Below, piece by piece: positions 1 to 7,122 of a DNA stretch of 64,000 nucleotides. A program made the translations under genes and the position numbers. Every line of letters starts with the position of its first letter. Position 1 is the first letter of the stretch. The notes below the pieces were generated by a model. The model ran no database searches. It saw only the letters and a list, made by a program, of their open reading frames with translations, and had not been told where the DNA came from. Origin of the DNA: Rhodanobacter fulvus Jip2 (lineage in GTDB: Bacteria; Pseudomonadota; Gammaproteobacteria; Xanthomonadales; Rhodanobacteraceae). Where the stretch lies: positions 1-64,000 of the forward strand of contig NZ_AJXU01000043.1 of assembly GCF_000264315.1 (NCBI RefSeq), read 5' to 3'.

Positions 1-43
1 CCCCGCCTGCGGGGGAAGGTGGCCGACAGGCCGGATGGGGGCC
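1..43. repeat. REP-like extragenic palindromic sequence (partial at window edge)
   Basis: The stretch reads as a G/C-rich block (CCCCGCCTGCGGGGG, then AAGGTGGCCGACAGGCCGG, then ATGGGGGC) with two short palindromes, CCCCGCctGCGGGG and GGCCgacaGGCC. It resembles repeated extragenic elements common in xanthomonads. It carries no coding signal, and no end of an upstream ileS is visible. Bases 44-84 up to lspA show nothing recognisable. Confidence 0.4.
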
Positions 44-84
44 CGCTCCGCGGCGCTCTCCACTAACCCACACACGAGCCACCC

Positions 85-582
85 ATGACCAAACCCAACG
101 CACTCCCATGGCTGTGGCTCTCCGCCATCGTCATCGTGCTCGACCAGTTCAGCAAATGGTGGGCGCTGCACGCCCTGGCGCCGGCGGGTGTACCGCATTC
201 GGTGATTCCCGGGTTCCTCAACTGGACGCTGGCCTTCAACCGCGGCGCCGCCTTCAACTTTCTGGCTGATGGCAGCGGTTGGCAACGCTGGTTTTTCGTG
301 GTGCTGGCGCTGGTCATTTGCGCGGTGCTGCTGGTGTGGCTGGCGCGTACGCCGCGACGTGACTGGCGTACCGGCCTGCCGCTGGGCCTGATCGTGGGCG
401 GTGCGCTGGGCAACCTGATCGATCGGCTGCACGCGGCGCAGGTCACCGATTTCATCCATGTCTACTTCCGCCAGTGGGACTATCCGGTGTTCAACGTGGC
501 CGATTGCGGCATCACCGTGGGTGCGGTGCTGTTGATCGTGTTCGGCATGTTCGGCGGCAAGTCCGGGGACGGCGTGCGATAA
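85..582 (+). CDS. lspA: Lipoprotein signal peptidase (signal peptidase II)
   Basis: LspA is the inner-membrane aspartyl protease that cuts prolipoprotein signal peptides in front of the diacylated lipobox cysteine. The 165-residue length is normal for the family and four hydrophobic segments are visible. The two catalytic aspartates fall in the expected motifs: GNLIDR (Asp113) followed by VTDF, and FNVAD (Asp140). The usual serine after VAD is cysteine here (VADCGI). In E. coli the order is ileS-lspA-fkpB-ispH; here ispH follows directly after about 100 bp and fkpB is absent. The ATG at 85 has only a weak Shine-Dalgarno sequence. The Slp-like lipoprotein in this window is a plausible substrate. 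Confidence 0.95.
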   Translation: MTKPNALPWLWLSAIVIVLDQFSKWWALHALAPAGVPHSVIPGFLNWTLAFNRGAAFNFLADGSGWQRWFFVVLALVICAVLLVWLARTPRRDWRTGLPLGLIVGGALGNLIDRLHAAQVTDFIHVYFRQWDYPVFNVADCGITVGAVLLIVFGMFGGKSGDGVR

Positions 583-681
583 TCGGGGCTCCCCGCAGCG
601 CGGCTTGCAGCCGCGACTGGCAGGCGGCGTGTCGCGGCGGAAGTCGCCTCCGCACGACCGCGCTCAACGCATGAGGCTCTC

Positions 682-1644
682 TTGGACATCCTGCTCGCCA
701 ACCCCCGTGGTTTCTGTGCTGGCGTCGATCGCGCCATCGCCATTGTCGATCGTGCGCTGGAATCCTACGGCCCGCCGATCTACGTGCGGCACGAGGTGGT
801 GCACAACCGCTACGTGGTGGAGAAACTGCGCGCCGACGGCGCGGTGTTCGTCGAGGAGCTGCACGAGGTGCCCGACGGTGCCACGGTGATCTTCAGCGCG
901 CACGGCGTATCGCAGGGCGTGCGCGAGGAGGCTGCCCAGCGTCACCTGAAAGTGTTCGACGCGACCTGTCCGCTGGTCACCAAGGTGCATATGGAAGTGG
1001 CGCGACTGGGCCGCATCGGTCGCAGCGTGGTGTTGATCGGCCACGCCGGCCATCCGGAAGTCGAGGGCACGATGGGGCAGTGGAACGCCGCCAACGCGGG
1101 CGAGATCCTGCTGGTGGAATCGCTGGAGTGCGTGGCGAAGCTTGCGCCGCGCGACCCGCACCAGCTTTCCTATGTCACCCAGACCACGCTGTCGGTGGAC
1201 GACACCAAGGCGATCATCGACGCCCTGCGCCAGAAATTCCCCGACATTGAAGGGCCGCGCAAGGACGATATCTGCTACGCCACCCAGAACCGGCAGGATG
1301 CCGTGCGCCGCTTGGCCGATTCGGTCGACCTGATGCTGGTGGTCGGTTCGGTCAACAGCTCCAATTCCAACCGCCTGCGCGAGCTGGCGCAGAAACGCGG
1401 CGTGCGGTCTTTCCTGATCGACGGCGCTGAGCACATCGAGCGCAGCTGGCTGGACGGGGTAAATCGCATCGGCCTCACCGCCGGCGCATCCGCACCGGAG
1501 AAACTCGTGCTCGACGTGATCGAGCGCCTGCAATCCTGGGGCGCCGGCGCCGTGCGCGAGCTGGATGGTGAGCCGGAAAACATCACCTTCGCCCTGCCCA
1601 AGGAATTGCGACTGGTGGACGGCACGGACTCCGCGACGCCCTGA
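682..1644 (+). CDS. ispH: 4-hydroxy-3-methylbut-2-enyl diphosphate reductase
   Basis: IspH (LytB) is the last enzyme of the MEP isoprenoid pathway. It reduces HMBPP to IPP and DMAPP with a [4Fe-4S] cluster. The three cluster cysteines are visible in [10 protein letters not shown] (Cys12), DATCPLV (near residue 96) and [11 protein letters not shown] (near 197). The [12 protein letters not shown] substrate loop is also present. The start is a TTG at 682 ([10 protein letters not shown]), preceded by GAGG at 673-676. The ATG at 671 is out of frame, so the TTG is needed to give the conserved N-terminus. The 320-residue length is typical. A strong terminator follows. Confidence 0.95.
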   Translation: MDILLANPRGFCAGVDRAIAIVDRALESYGPPIYVRHEVVHNRYVVEKLRADGAVFVEELHEVPDGATVIFSAHGVSQGVREEAAQRHLKVFDATCPLVTKVHMEVARLGRIGRSVVLIGHAGHPEVEGTMGQWNAANAGEILLVESLECVAKLAPRDPHQLSYVTQTTLSVDDTKAIIDALRQKFPDIEGPRKDDICYATQNRQDAVRRLADSVDLMLVVGSVNSSNSNRLRELAQKRGVRSFLIDGAEHIERSWLDGVNRIGLTAGASAPEKLVLDVIERLQSWGAGAVRELDGEPENITFALPKELRLVDGTDSATP

Positions 1645-1684
1645 GCTCCATGCATCGCCGCATCGGGCGGCGAAATCGGGACAC

Positions 1685-1712
1685 AAAAAAGCCGGCATAA
1701 AGCCGGCTTTTT
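1685..1712. terminator. Bidirectional rho-independent terminator
   Basis: An A-tract, GCCGGC stem, short AT-rich loop, GCCGGC and T-tract form a near-symmetric hairpin. It lies between convergent ispH (+) and tRNA-Pro (-) and can end both transcripts. Confidence 0.85.
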
Positions 1713-1721
1713 CATCGAATT

Positions 1722-1798
<77 letters not shown>

Positions 1799-1811
1799 TG
1801 GGAAGCCGCGT

Positions 1812-1840
1812 ATCTTAATCGCCGCGCCGGTGCTTGGCAA
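1812..1840 (-). promoter_or_regulatory. Sigma-70 promoter for tRNA-Pro
   Basis: On the minus strand TTGCCA (-35), a 17-nt spacer and TAAGAT (-10) are seen. The -10 lies 13 nt upstream of the tRNA 5' end, a normal distance for a stable-RNA promoter. Confidence 0.7.
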
Positions 1841-1892
1841 CAGGTTTTGCGCAGCGCCCGGATGGATGCGGCGGCGAGAGGACAGGGCGTTC

Positions 1893-1901
1893 TGCTAATC
1901 T
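1893..1901 (+). promoter_or_regulatory. Possible extended -10 promoter for hisS
   Basis: TGC-TAATCT is an extended -10 match about 60 nt upstream of the hisS start. No convincing -35 lies upstream, so this is tentative. Confidence 0.35.
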
Positions 1902-1961
1902 AGGCGGCTCCGTCACGGACTCCACGGGACGGTATCTTCTCCCTTGCCAGCAGAGGCTTTC

Positions 1962-3335
1962 ATGGCGCTTACCTTGGCCCGCACCATGCCCGGCGTGCTC
2001 GAGCTGCTGCCGCTCGACCAGATCGCGTTTCAACGCATGCTTGACGTGATCCGTCGCAATTATGAGCGTTTCGGCTTCCTGCCGGTGGAAACGCCGGTTA
2101 TCGAATTCTCCGATGTGCTGCTGACCAAGACCGGCGGCGAAACCGAGCGCCAGGTGTATTTCGTGCAATCGACCGGCGCGCTGGACAAGGAGGGCGCGCC
2201 CGAGCTGGCATTGCGTTTCGACCTCACCGTGCCGCTGGCGCGCTACGTTGCCGAGCACGAGCGCGAGTTGAGCTTCCCGTTCCGCCGCTACCAGATGCAG
2301 CGCGTCTATCGCGGCGAACGCGCACAGCGCGGACGCTTCCGCGAGTTCTACCAGTGCGACATCGACGTGATCGGCAAGGACGCGCTCTCGGTTCGCTACG
2401 ACGCCGAAATCCCCGCGGTGATCTACAGCGTGTTCCGCGAATTGAACGTGGGCGCGTTCACCATCCAGTTGAACAACCGCAAGCTGATGCGCGGTTACTT
2501 CGAGAGCCTGGGCATCGTCGACGGCGAGCGGCAGATGCTGGTGCTGCGCGAAGTGGACAAGCTGGACAAACGCGGCGCCGACGCGGTGCGCGACACCCTG
2601 GTGGGCGAGGCTTTCGGCCTCGACGTCGCGGTGGTGCAGAAGATTCTGGCCTTCGTGCAGGTGCGCTCGACCTCGCTGCAGGATGCGTTCGACAAGCTCG
2701 ACGCGCTGGGCAGCGGCCCGGAAATCATGGAGCAGGGCCGCGCCGAGTTGAAGGAAGTGCTGGCGATGATCCGCGACTTCGGCGTGCCCGAATCGCATTT
2801 CGTGCTGAACCTGTCGATCGCGCGCGGCCTGGATTACTACACCGGCACGGTCTACGAGACCACGCTGAACGATCACCCGCAGATCGGCTCGGTGTGCTCG
2901 GGCGGCCGCTACGAAAACCTGGCCGGCCAGTACACCAAGTCGCACCTGCCCGGCGTGGGCATCTCGATCGGCCTGACCCGGTTGTACTGGCAATTGCGCG
3001 ATGCCGGCCTGATCAACACCGCGCAGAGCACGGTGGACGTGCTGGTGACGCAGATGGACCCGGCGCAGCTGCCGGCGTACCTGGCGCTGGCCACCGAACT
3101 GCGCAGTGCCGGCATCGCCACCGAAGTGGTGCTGGAGGGCGGCAAGCTGGCCAAACAATTCAAGTACGCCGACCGCGCCGGTATCCGTTTCGTGGTTGTG
3201 CTGGGTGAGGACGAGCTGGCCAAGGGCGTGGTGACCGTGAAGGATCTGCGCCGCCAGGATCAGTTCGAGGTGGCGCGCGGCGAGCTGATCAAGACGTTGC
3301 GGGTGGAACTGGAACAGGCCGCCGCGATGGGCTGA
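1962..3335 (+). CDS. hisS: Histidyl-tRNA synthetase
   Basis: HisRS is a class II aminoacyl-tRNA synthetase that charges tRNA-His. Class II motif 2 is seen in the [29 protein letters not shown] region. The histidine-binding motif [11 protein letters not shown] is present, and the C-terminal anticodon-binding domain starts near STVDVLVTQ. The ATG at 1962 ([17 protein letters not shown]) is preferred because AGAGG at 1952-1956 sits 5 nt upstream; a TTG at 1944 would add six residues. The product is 457 residues. It is transcribed divergently from tRNA-Pro. Confidence 0.95.
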   Translation: MALTLARTMPGVLELLPLDQIAFQRMLDVIRRNYERFGFLPVETPVIEFSDVLLTKTGGETERQVYFVQSTGALDKEGAPELALRFDLTVPLARYVAEHERELSFPFRRYQMQRVYRGERAQRGRFREFYQCDIDVIGKDALSVRYDAEIPAVIYSVFRELNVGAFTIQLNNRKLMRGYFESLGIVDGERQMLVLREVDKLDKRGADAVRDTLVGEAFGLDVAVVQKILAFVQVRSTSLQDAFDKLDALGSGPEIMEQGRAELKEVLAMIRDFGVPESHFVLNLSIARGLDYYTGTVYETTLNDHPQIGSVCSGGRYENLAGQYTKSHLPGVGISIGLTRLYWQLRDAGLINTAQSTVDVLVTQMDPAQLPAYLALATELRSAGIATEVVLEGGKLAKQFKYADRAGIRFVVVLGEDELAKGVVTVKDLRRQDQFEVARGELIKTLRVELEQAAAMG

Positions 3336-3438
3336 AGGCGGATCGGATGTCGCCGCCTTCGCTTTCCATTTCGCGACAACAACAACGGGTCTGGCGCCAA
3401 CGCGCCGGACCCTCAACTTCCCAAAGGAATCCCCAGCC

Positions 3439-3837
3439 ATGAGCCTGATCCAGACGCCGGTGTCCTATGGCGAACTCATCGACAAGATCACCATCCTCGA
3501 AATCAAGTCGCGCCGCATCACCGACGCGGCCAAGCTGGCCAACGTGCGCAACGAGCTGGACATGCTCAACGCCACCTGGGCCAACAGCGCCGCCTCGCAA
3601 ACCGATATCAGCGATGAGCGCGCGCGCCTGCTGGCGGTCAACGAAGCGCTGTGGGACATCGAGGACAACATCCGCCTGATGGAGCGCGCGCAGACGTTCG
3701 ATGCGGCCTTTATCGAGCTGGCGCGCTCGGTGTATTTCCGCAACGACGAACGCGCCGCGTTCAAGCGCGAGATCAACCAGAAGCTGGGCTCGGAACTGGT
3801 CGAGGAAAAGTCGTACCAGGATTACCGCCAGAAATGA
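3439..3837 (+). CDS. DUF6165 family protein
   Basis: This 132-residue soluble, helix-rich protein has the conserved start PVSYGELIDKITILEIK and no signal peptide or membrane segment. The sequence fits the DUF6165 family, whose function I do not know. The start has a good Shine-Dalgarno sequence (AAAGGA). It sits convergent to a GT9 heptosyltransferase-like gene and near kdkA, which suggests a role linked to LPS or glycan assembly. That link rests only on context. Confidence 0.75.
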   Translation: MSLIQTPVSYGELIDKITILEIKSRRITDAAKLANVRNELDMLNATWANSAASQTDISDERARLLAVNEALWDIEDNIRLMERAQTFDAAFIELARSVYFRNDERAAFKREINQKLGSELVEEKSYQDYRQK

Positions 3838-3846
3838 CGAGCTCCT

Positions 3847-3914
3847 GTGGGAGCGGCTTCAGCCGCGATGCTTTTTGCCAAAGCGCAGAGCATCGCGGCT
3901 GAAGCCGCTCCTAC
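3847..3914. repeat. REP doublet (inverted pair, BIME-like)
   Basis: Two 25-nt units face each other. The left unit (3847-3871) begins GTGG and continues GAGCGGCTTCAGCCGCGATGC. The right unit (3890-3914) is its inverted copy beginning GTAG. They differ at one base and are separated by 18 nt. A GTAG/GTGG head followed by a small palindrome is the layout of REP elements mobilised by REP-associated tyrosine transposases. The head of the right unit supplies the TAG stop of the minus-strand gene at 3911. Confidence 0.85.
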
Positions 3915-4966
3915 AACAGCCCCATCTCGTGGGCAGCGGCTTCGTAGCGTTCGATCGCGTCGTCGACGGTGATCAGATCCATCACGCCCGGCTTTTCGAT
4001 CTTGCTTCCCCAGGGGATTTCGCTGGCCGGTTTGCCCAGGTATTTGCGGGCGGCCTCGTCGTATTTGTTCACGCACCAGCGGCGGTCGGAATACGGGCCG
4101 GACCGGTCGGGATTGCTGGCGGCGTGCAGTCCCAGCACCTTGGTGCCGACCGCGTTGGCCATGTGCATCGGACCCGAATCAGGCGTCAGCAGCAATTGCG
4201 CGCGGCCGAGCAGGGCCATCAGCCGCTTCAAGGTGTCCTTGCCGGTGAGGTCGAGTGGCGGATGTTTGCAGGCGGCCAGCACCGCGTCGGCCATGTCGCG
4301 CTCGGTCGGCGACGGACCACCGACCAGCGCCACGCGCCAGCCGCGCGTGGCGGCGTGATCCATCACGGCGGCGTAGCGCTGCGGTCGCCAGTTGCGCAGC
4401 GCATGGCTGGAAGTGGGGCTCACCAGCAGGGTGGGCGTGTCGCCGGGCAGTTGTGTGGCGGCCCATGCGTGCGCTTCGTCGGGCACCGGGATATCCCAGC
4501 GCACCTGTCGTTGTTGCAGCCCCAGCGGTTCGCAGAAACTACCGATCGCATCCAGCACGTGTTCGCCGCGTCGCGCCGGAATCCGTTCGTTGATCACCAG
4601 GCCATGCAGATCGCGCGCACGTGCACGGTCGTAACCGATGCGTCGTTTGGCCTTGATGCCCAGGCTCAGCAGGTTGGAGCGCATCGCCACCTGCATCTGC
4701 AGCAGCGCGTCGAATCGCTGACCGCGCAGCGCCTCATGCACCACGCGCATGCCGGACCAGCCGGCGGCCTTGTCGAACGTGACGAACGCGACGCCAGGCA
4801 GGTCGCCCACCAGCTTGCGTTCGAGCTTGCCGATCACCCACGTCAGCGCCACCTCCGGCCACGCCTGTTGCAGCGTGCGCACCAGCGGCACCACGTGGGT
4901 GACATCGCCGATGGCGGAGGTGCGCAGCAGGCAGATCGAGGCGGGAATCGTCGGGTTGGGTGTCAT
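3911..4966 (-). CDS. Glycosyltransferase family 9 protein (LPS heptosyltransferase-like)
   Basis: GT9 enzymes transfer ADP-activated heptose to the LPS inner core at the cytoplasmic face of the inner membrane. The 351-residue protein has the N-terminal pattern ICLLRTSAIGDVTHVVPL and ends its N-domain near RIGYDRARARDL. The C-terminal nucleotide-sugar domain shows LLVSPTSSHALRNW and LLTPDSGPMHMANAVGTKVLGLHA. Exact acceptor (HepI, HepII or another core position) cannot be told. Its TAG stop is formed by the head of a REP unit. It is divergent from kdkA, which modifies the neighbouring Kdo residue, over a 34-bp gap. Confidence 0.85.
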   Translation of the reverse strand: MTPNPTIPASICLLRTSAIGDVTHVVPLVRTLQQAWPEVALTWVIGKLERKLVGDLPGVAFVTFDKAAGWSGMRVVHEALRGQRFDALLQMQVAMRSNLLSLGIKAKRRIGYDRARARDLHGLVINERIPARRGEHVLDAIGSFCEPLGLQQRQVRWDIPVPDEAHAWAATQLPGDTPTLLVSPTSSHALRNWRPQRYAAVMDHAATRGWRVALVGGPSPTERDMADAVLAACKHPPLDLTGKDTLKRLMALLGRAQLLLTPDSGPMHMANAVGTKVLGLHAASNPDRSGPYSDRRWCVNKYDEAARKYLGKPASEIPWGSKIEKPGVMDLITVDDAIERYEAAAHEMGLL

Positions 4967-5000
4967 GGGCCTGGGTTAGAATCGTGAGGGATCACCGGGC

Positions 5001-5732
5001 ATGATGATGCAGGAAGAAACGCTCAACCAGGCGGGCGGCGCGATTGTCTTCGACGCCGCGCTGTCGGCACAAGTCACGCACAACTGGTTTGCGCCAGCGT
5101 ACTGGCGTGAGCGCGATGCGTTGCGCGTGCAGGCAGGCGGGCGCGGTGGCGTCGCGGTGATCGATACGCCGGCCGGTGAATGCGTATTGCGCCATTACCG
5201 TCGGGGCGGCCTGGTCGCCGCATTGATGGGCGACCGCTATTTCTGGCGCGGCGCGATGCGCACGCGGCCGTTTGCCGAATTCCACTTGCTTGCCGAAATC
5301 GAGCGGCTCGGACTGCCGGGTCCGACACCGGTCGCTGCACGTTACTGCCGCCAGGGCGCGTTCTACACCGCCGACCTGATCACCCGCCGTATCCCTGATG
5401 CGCACACGCTGGCCGAACGCCTGGCCGCGGGGCAACTGGATGACGCGCTTGCCGAAGCCGTGGGCATGTTGCTGGCACGTTTCCATCGCGCCGGAATCTG
5501 GCATGCCGATCTGAACGCGCACAATGTGATGGTGAGCGGGGACGCGTTGTTTTTGATCGATTTCGATCGGGGCCGGAAGCGCGCGCCCCGGGCGGCATGG
5601 CAGCAGGCCAACCTGCAACGCCTGCGCCGTTCGCTGCTGAAGCTGGGCGCGGCGGCGGGGGACGAAGAAGCTTTCGACCGCGAGCTGTGGCAGCCACTGT
5701 TGCGTGGCTACCGTCGTACGATGTCGGCATGA
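5001..5732 (+). CDS. kdkA: 3-deoxy-D-manno-octulosonic acid (Kdo) kinase
   Basis: KdkA phosphorylates the single Kdo of lipid A-linked LPS at O-4 using ATP. The protein-kinase-like fold is shown by the ATP-site lysine/arginine region VLRHYRRGG, the catalytic loop HADLNAHNVMV and the metal-binding DFDRG. At 243 residues it is the family's normal size. Three consecutive ATG codons (5001, 5004, 5007) leave the exact start open. The stop overlaps the next gene (ATGA), so the two are probably co-translated. It pairs with the divergent GT9 gene. Confidence 0.9.
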   Translation: MMMQEETLNQAGGAIVFDAALSAQVTHNWFAPAYWRERDALRVQAGGRGGVAVIDTPAGECVLRHYRRGGLVAALMGDRYFWRGAMRTRPFAEFHLLAEIERLGLPGPTPVAARYCRQGAFYTADLITRRIPDAHTLAERLAAGQLDDALAEAVGMLLARFHRAGIWHADLNAHNVMVSGDALFLIDFDRGRKRAPRAAWQQANLQRLRRSLLKLGAAAGDEEAFDRELWQPLLRGYRRTMSA

Positions 5733-6487
5733 ATTGGCATTTGCATTTTCTGGGGGTGGGCGCCGCCCACGCGGTGGAACTGGGTTCCTCCGCCGTGGTG
5801 CTGGAGCGCGATGGCGAGCCGGTGCTGTTGGTCGACTGCGGCCCCGATACGCTCGACCGCTACCAGGCCGCCTATGGCAGCTTGCCGCGGGCGATCTTCA
5901 TCACCCACACGCACATGGATCACGTGGGTGGCATGGAGCGGCTGTTCACCCGACTGTGGTTCGACGAACGCCTGCGCGGCCGCACCCGGGTCTTCGCACA
6001 TGCCGGCCTGCTGCCGTGGCTGCAGGTGCGGGTGGCCGATTACCCCGGCGCGCTGGCCGAAGGCGGCGTCAATTTCTGGGAGGCGTTCCAGCTGGTGCCG
6101 TGCACGCGCGGCTTCTGGCTCGATGGCCTGTGGTTCGACGTATTCGCCACCCGCCACCACGTCCCCGGCACCTCGTTTGGCCTGGCGCTGGACGGCAGCT
6201 TTGCCTACACCGGCGACACACGACCGATCCCCGAAGTGCTCGGCGCGCTTGCCGGCGAATCGATGCTGATCGCGCACGATTGCGGCCTGGTCGGCAACCC
6301 GTCGCACACCGGTGTCGACGACATCGAGCGCGAGTATCCCGAAACGCTGCGTCGACAAATGATGCTCTACCACTACGGCAGCGCCGCCGACGGCGCCGCA
6401 CTGGCGGCGCGCGGCTACCGCATCGCCACATCGGGCGAGCGCATCGCACTGGCATCGCCCGCCGTACCCCGCGCCGGCGCCGGCTGA
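5729..6487 (+). CDS. Metallo-beta-lactamase fold hydrolase (RNase Z-like)
   Basis: This 252-residue MBL-fold protein has the zinc motif HTHMDHVGG, a downstream His in ATRHHVPG, the Asp of AYTGDTRP, and a late His in NPSHTG. The arrangement resembles RNase Z or ElaC-like MBL proteins, but nothing identifies the substrate. The start at 5729 overlaps the kdkA stop by 4 nt; in-frame codons upstream read through kdkA and are not used. Translational coupling to kdkA suggests an envelope or RNA hydrolase in the same transcript. Confidence 0.75.
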   Translation: MNWHLHFLGVGAAHAVELGSSAVVLERDGEPVLLVDCGPDTLDRYQAAYGSLPRAIFITHTHMDHVGGMERLFTRLWFDERLRGRTRVFAHAGLLPWLQVRVADYPGALAEGGVNFWEAFQLVPCTRGFWLDGLWFDVFATRHHVPGTSFGLALDGSFAYTGDTRPIPEVLGALAGESMLIAHDCGLVGNPSHTGVDDIEREYPETLRRQMMLYHYGSAADGAALAARGYRIATSGERIALASPAVPRAGAG

Positions 6488-6503
6488 AACACTCTCGATT
6501 CGC

Positions 6504-6533
6504 TTGCCTGTACCCCAAGCCAGCGGCTATCCT
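6504..6533 (+). promoter_or_regulatory. Sigma-70-like promoter for tRNA-Ser
   Basis: TTGCCT, an 18-nt spacer and TATCCT lie 50 nt upstream of tRNA-Ser. The match is reasonable; the downstream ffs may share this transcript because no separate ffs promoter is obvious. Confidence 0.45.
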
Positions 6534-6583
6534 TCCGCTTCTTTGTCGGGCCGTGATGTCCGGTAAAGGCGGTTTCACCCTGC

Positions 6584-6673
6584 GGAGAGGTGTCCGAGTG
6601 GTTGAAGGAGCACGCCTGGAAAGTGTGTATAGGGTAAAACCTATCGCGGGTTCGAATCCCGCTCTCTCCGCCA
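6584..6673 (+). tRNA. tRNA-Ser (GGA)
   Basis: A 90-nt class II tRNA with GGAGAGG acceptor, D-loop GTCCGAGTGG, anticodon loop CTGGAAA (anticodon GGA), a long variable arm (TAGGG/CCTA), T-loop TTCGAAT and encoded CCA. It is very close to E. coli tRNA-Ser(GGA). Confidence 0.97.
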
Positions 6674-6728
6674 ATTAAAAAAGCGCGACGGCTACGGCCG
6701 GCGTGCTGGGTTCCAGAAGCCCACGTCC

Positions 6729-6845
6729 ATGGTGGCCCCGTCGGTCCCCCCGCGACGATAGTTCGCAAACTCCGCCAGGTCCGGAAGGAAGCAACGGTAG
6801 CGAATGATTCGGGTGCCGGGGTGTGGCTGGCGGGGCCGCCACCAT
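6729..6845 (+). ncRNA. ffs: Signal recognition particle 4.5S RNA
   Basis: The ends pair (TGGTGGCCCCG with CGGGGCCGCCACCA). The apical Ffh-binding region carries the conserved CAGGTCCGGAAGGAAGCA with its GGAA tetraloop, and the asymmetric loop follows in GGTAGCGAATGATTCGGGTGCCGGG. The size of about 117 nt fits the short bacterial SRP RNA. Position just upstream of dnaX-ybaB-recR matches the usual gammaproteobacterial order. Confidence 0.93.
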
Positions 6846-6871
6846 TTAACTCCGAATTCTCCCCTTGAGCC

Positions 6872-7039
6872 CGCAGCCTAACGCCGGCTGCAAGCTGGCA
6901 AGTGCGATTCCCGCACGGCACCTTCGCTCCCTCTCCCGCTCGCGGGAGAGGGTTGGGGAGAGGGCAAGCCGGCCGCGCACTCGCCGATCCCTGCAACCTC
7001 ACGCCGGCCGCGATCCAGCAAGTGCGATTCCCGCACGGC
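6872..7039. repeat. 48-bp direct repeat pair with 120-bp period
   Basis: Copies at 6872-6919 and 6992-7039 share ACGCCGGC and an identical 3' block GCAAGTGCGATTCCCGCACG. The block contains the small palindrome GTGCG-attcc-CGCAC. The gap between them holds a separate palindrome. The whole 6846-7122 stretch upstream of dnaX has no credible gene. Confidence 0.75.
6929..6952. repeat. Extragenic palindrome
   Basis: CCCTCTCCCGC and GCGGGAGAGGG are perfect inverted arms around a 2-nt centre, followed by TTGGGGAGAGGG. It belongs to a type of intergenic palindrome widely seen in xanthomonads and lies between the two direct repeat copies. Confidence 0.7.
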
Positions 7040-7122
7040 CCACCCTTACGACTCCGCCAGCCCTTTACTGACTTACCCCGCCCGACTTGGCACAATCGAC
7101 CTTTGCCCCAACGTTGGTTGCC

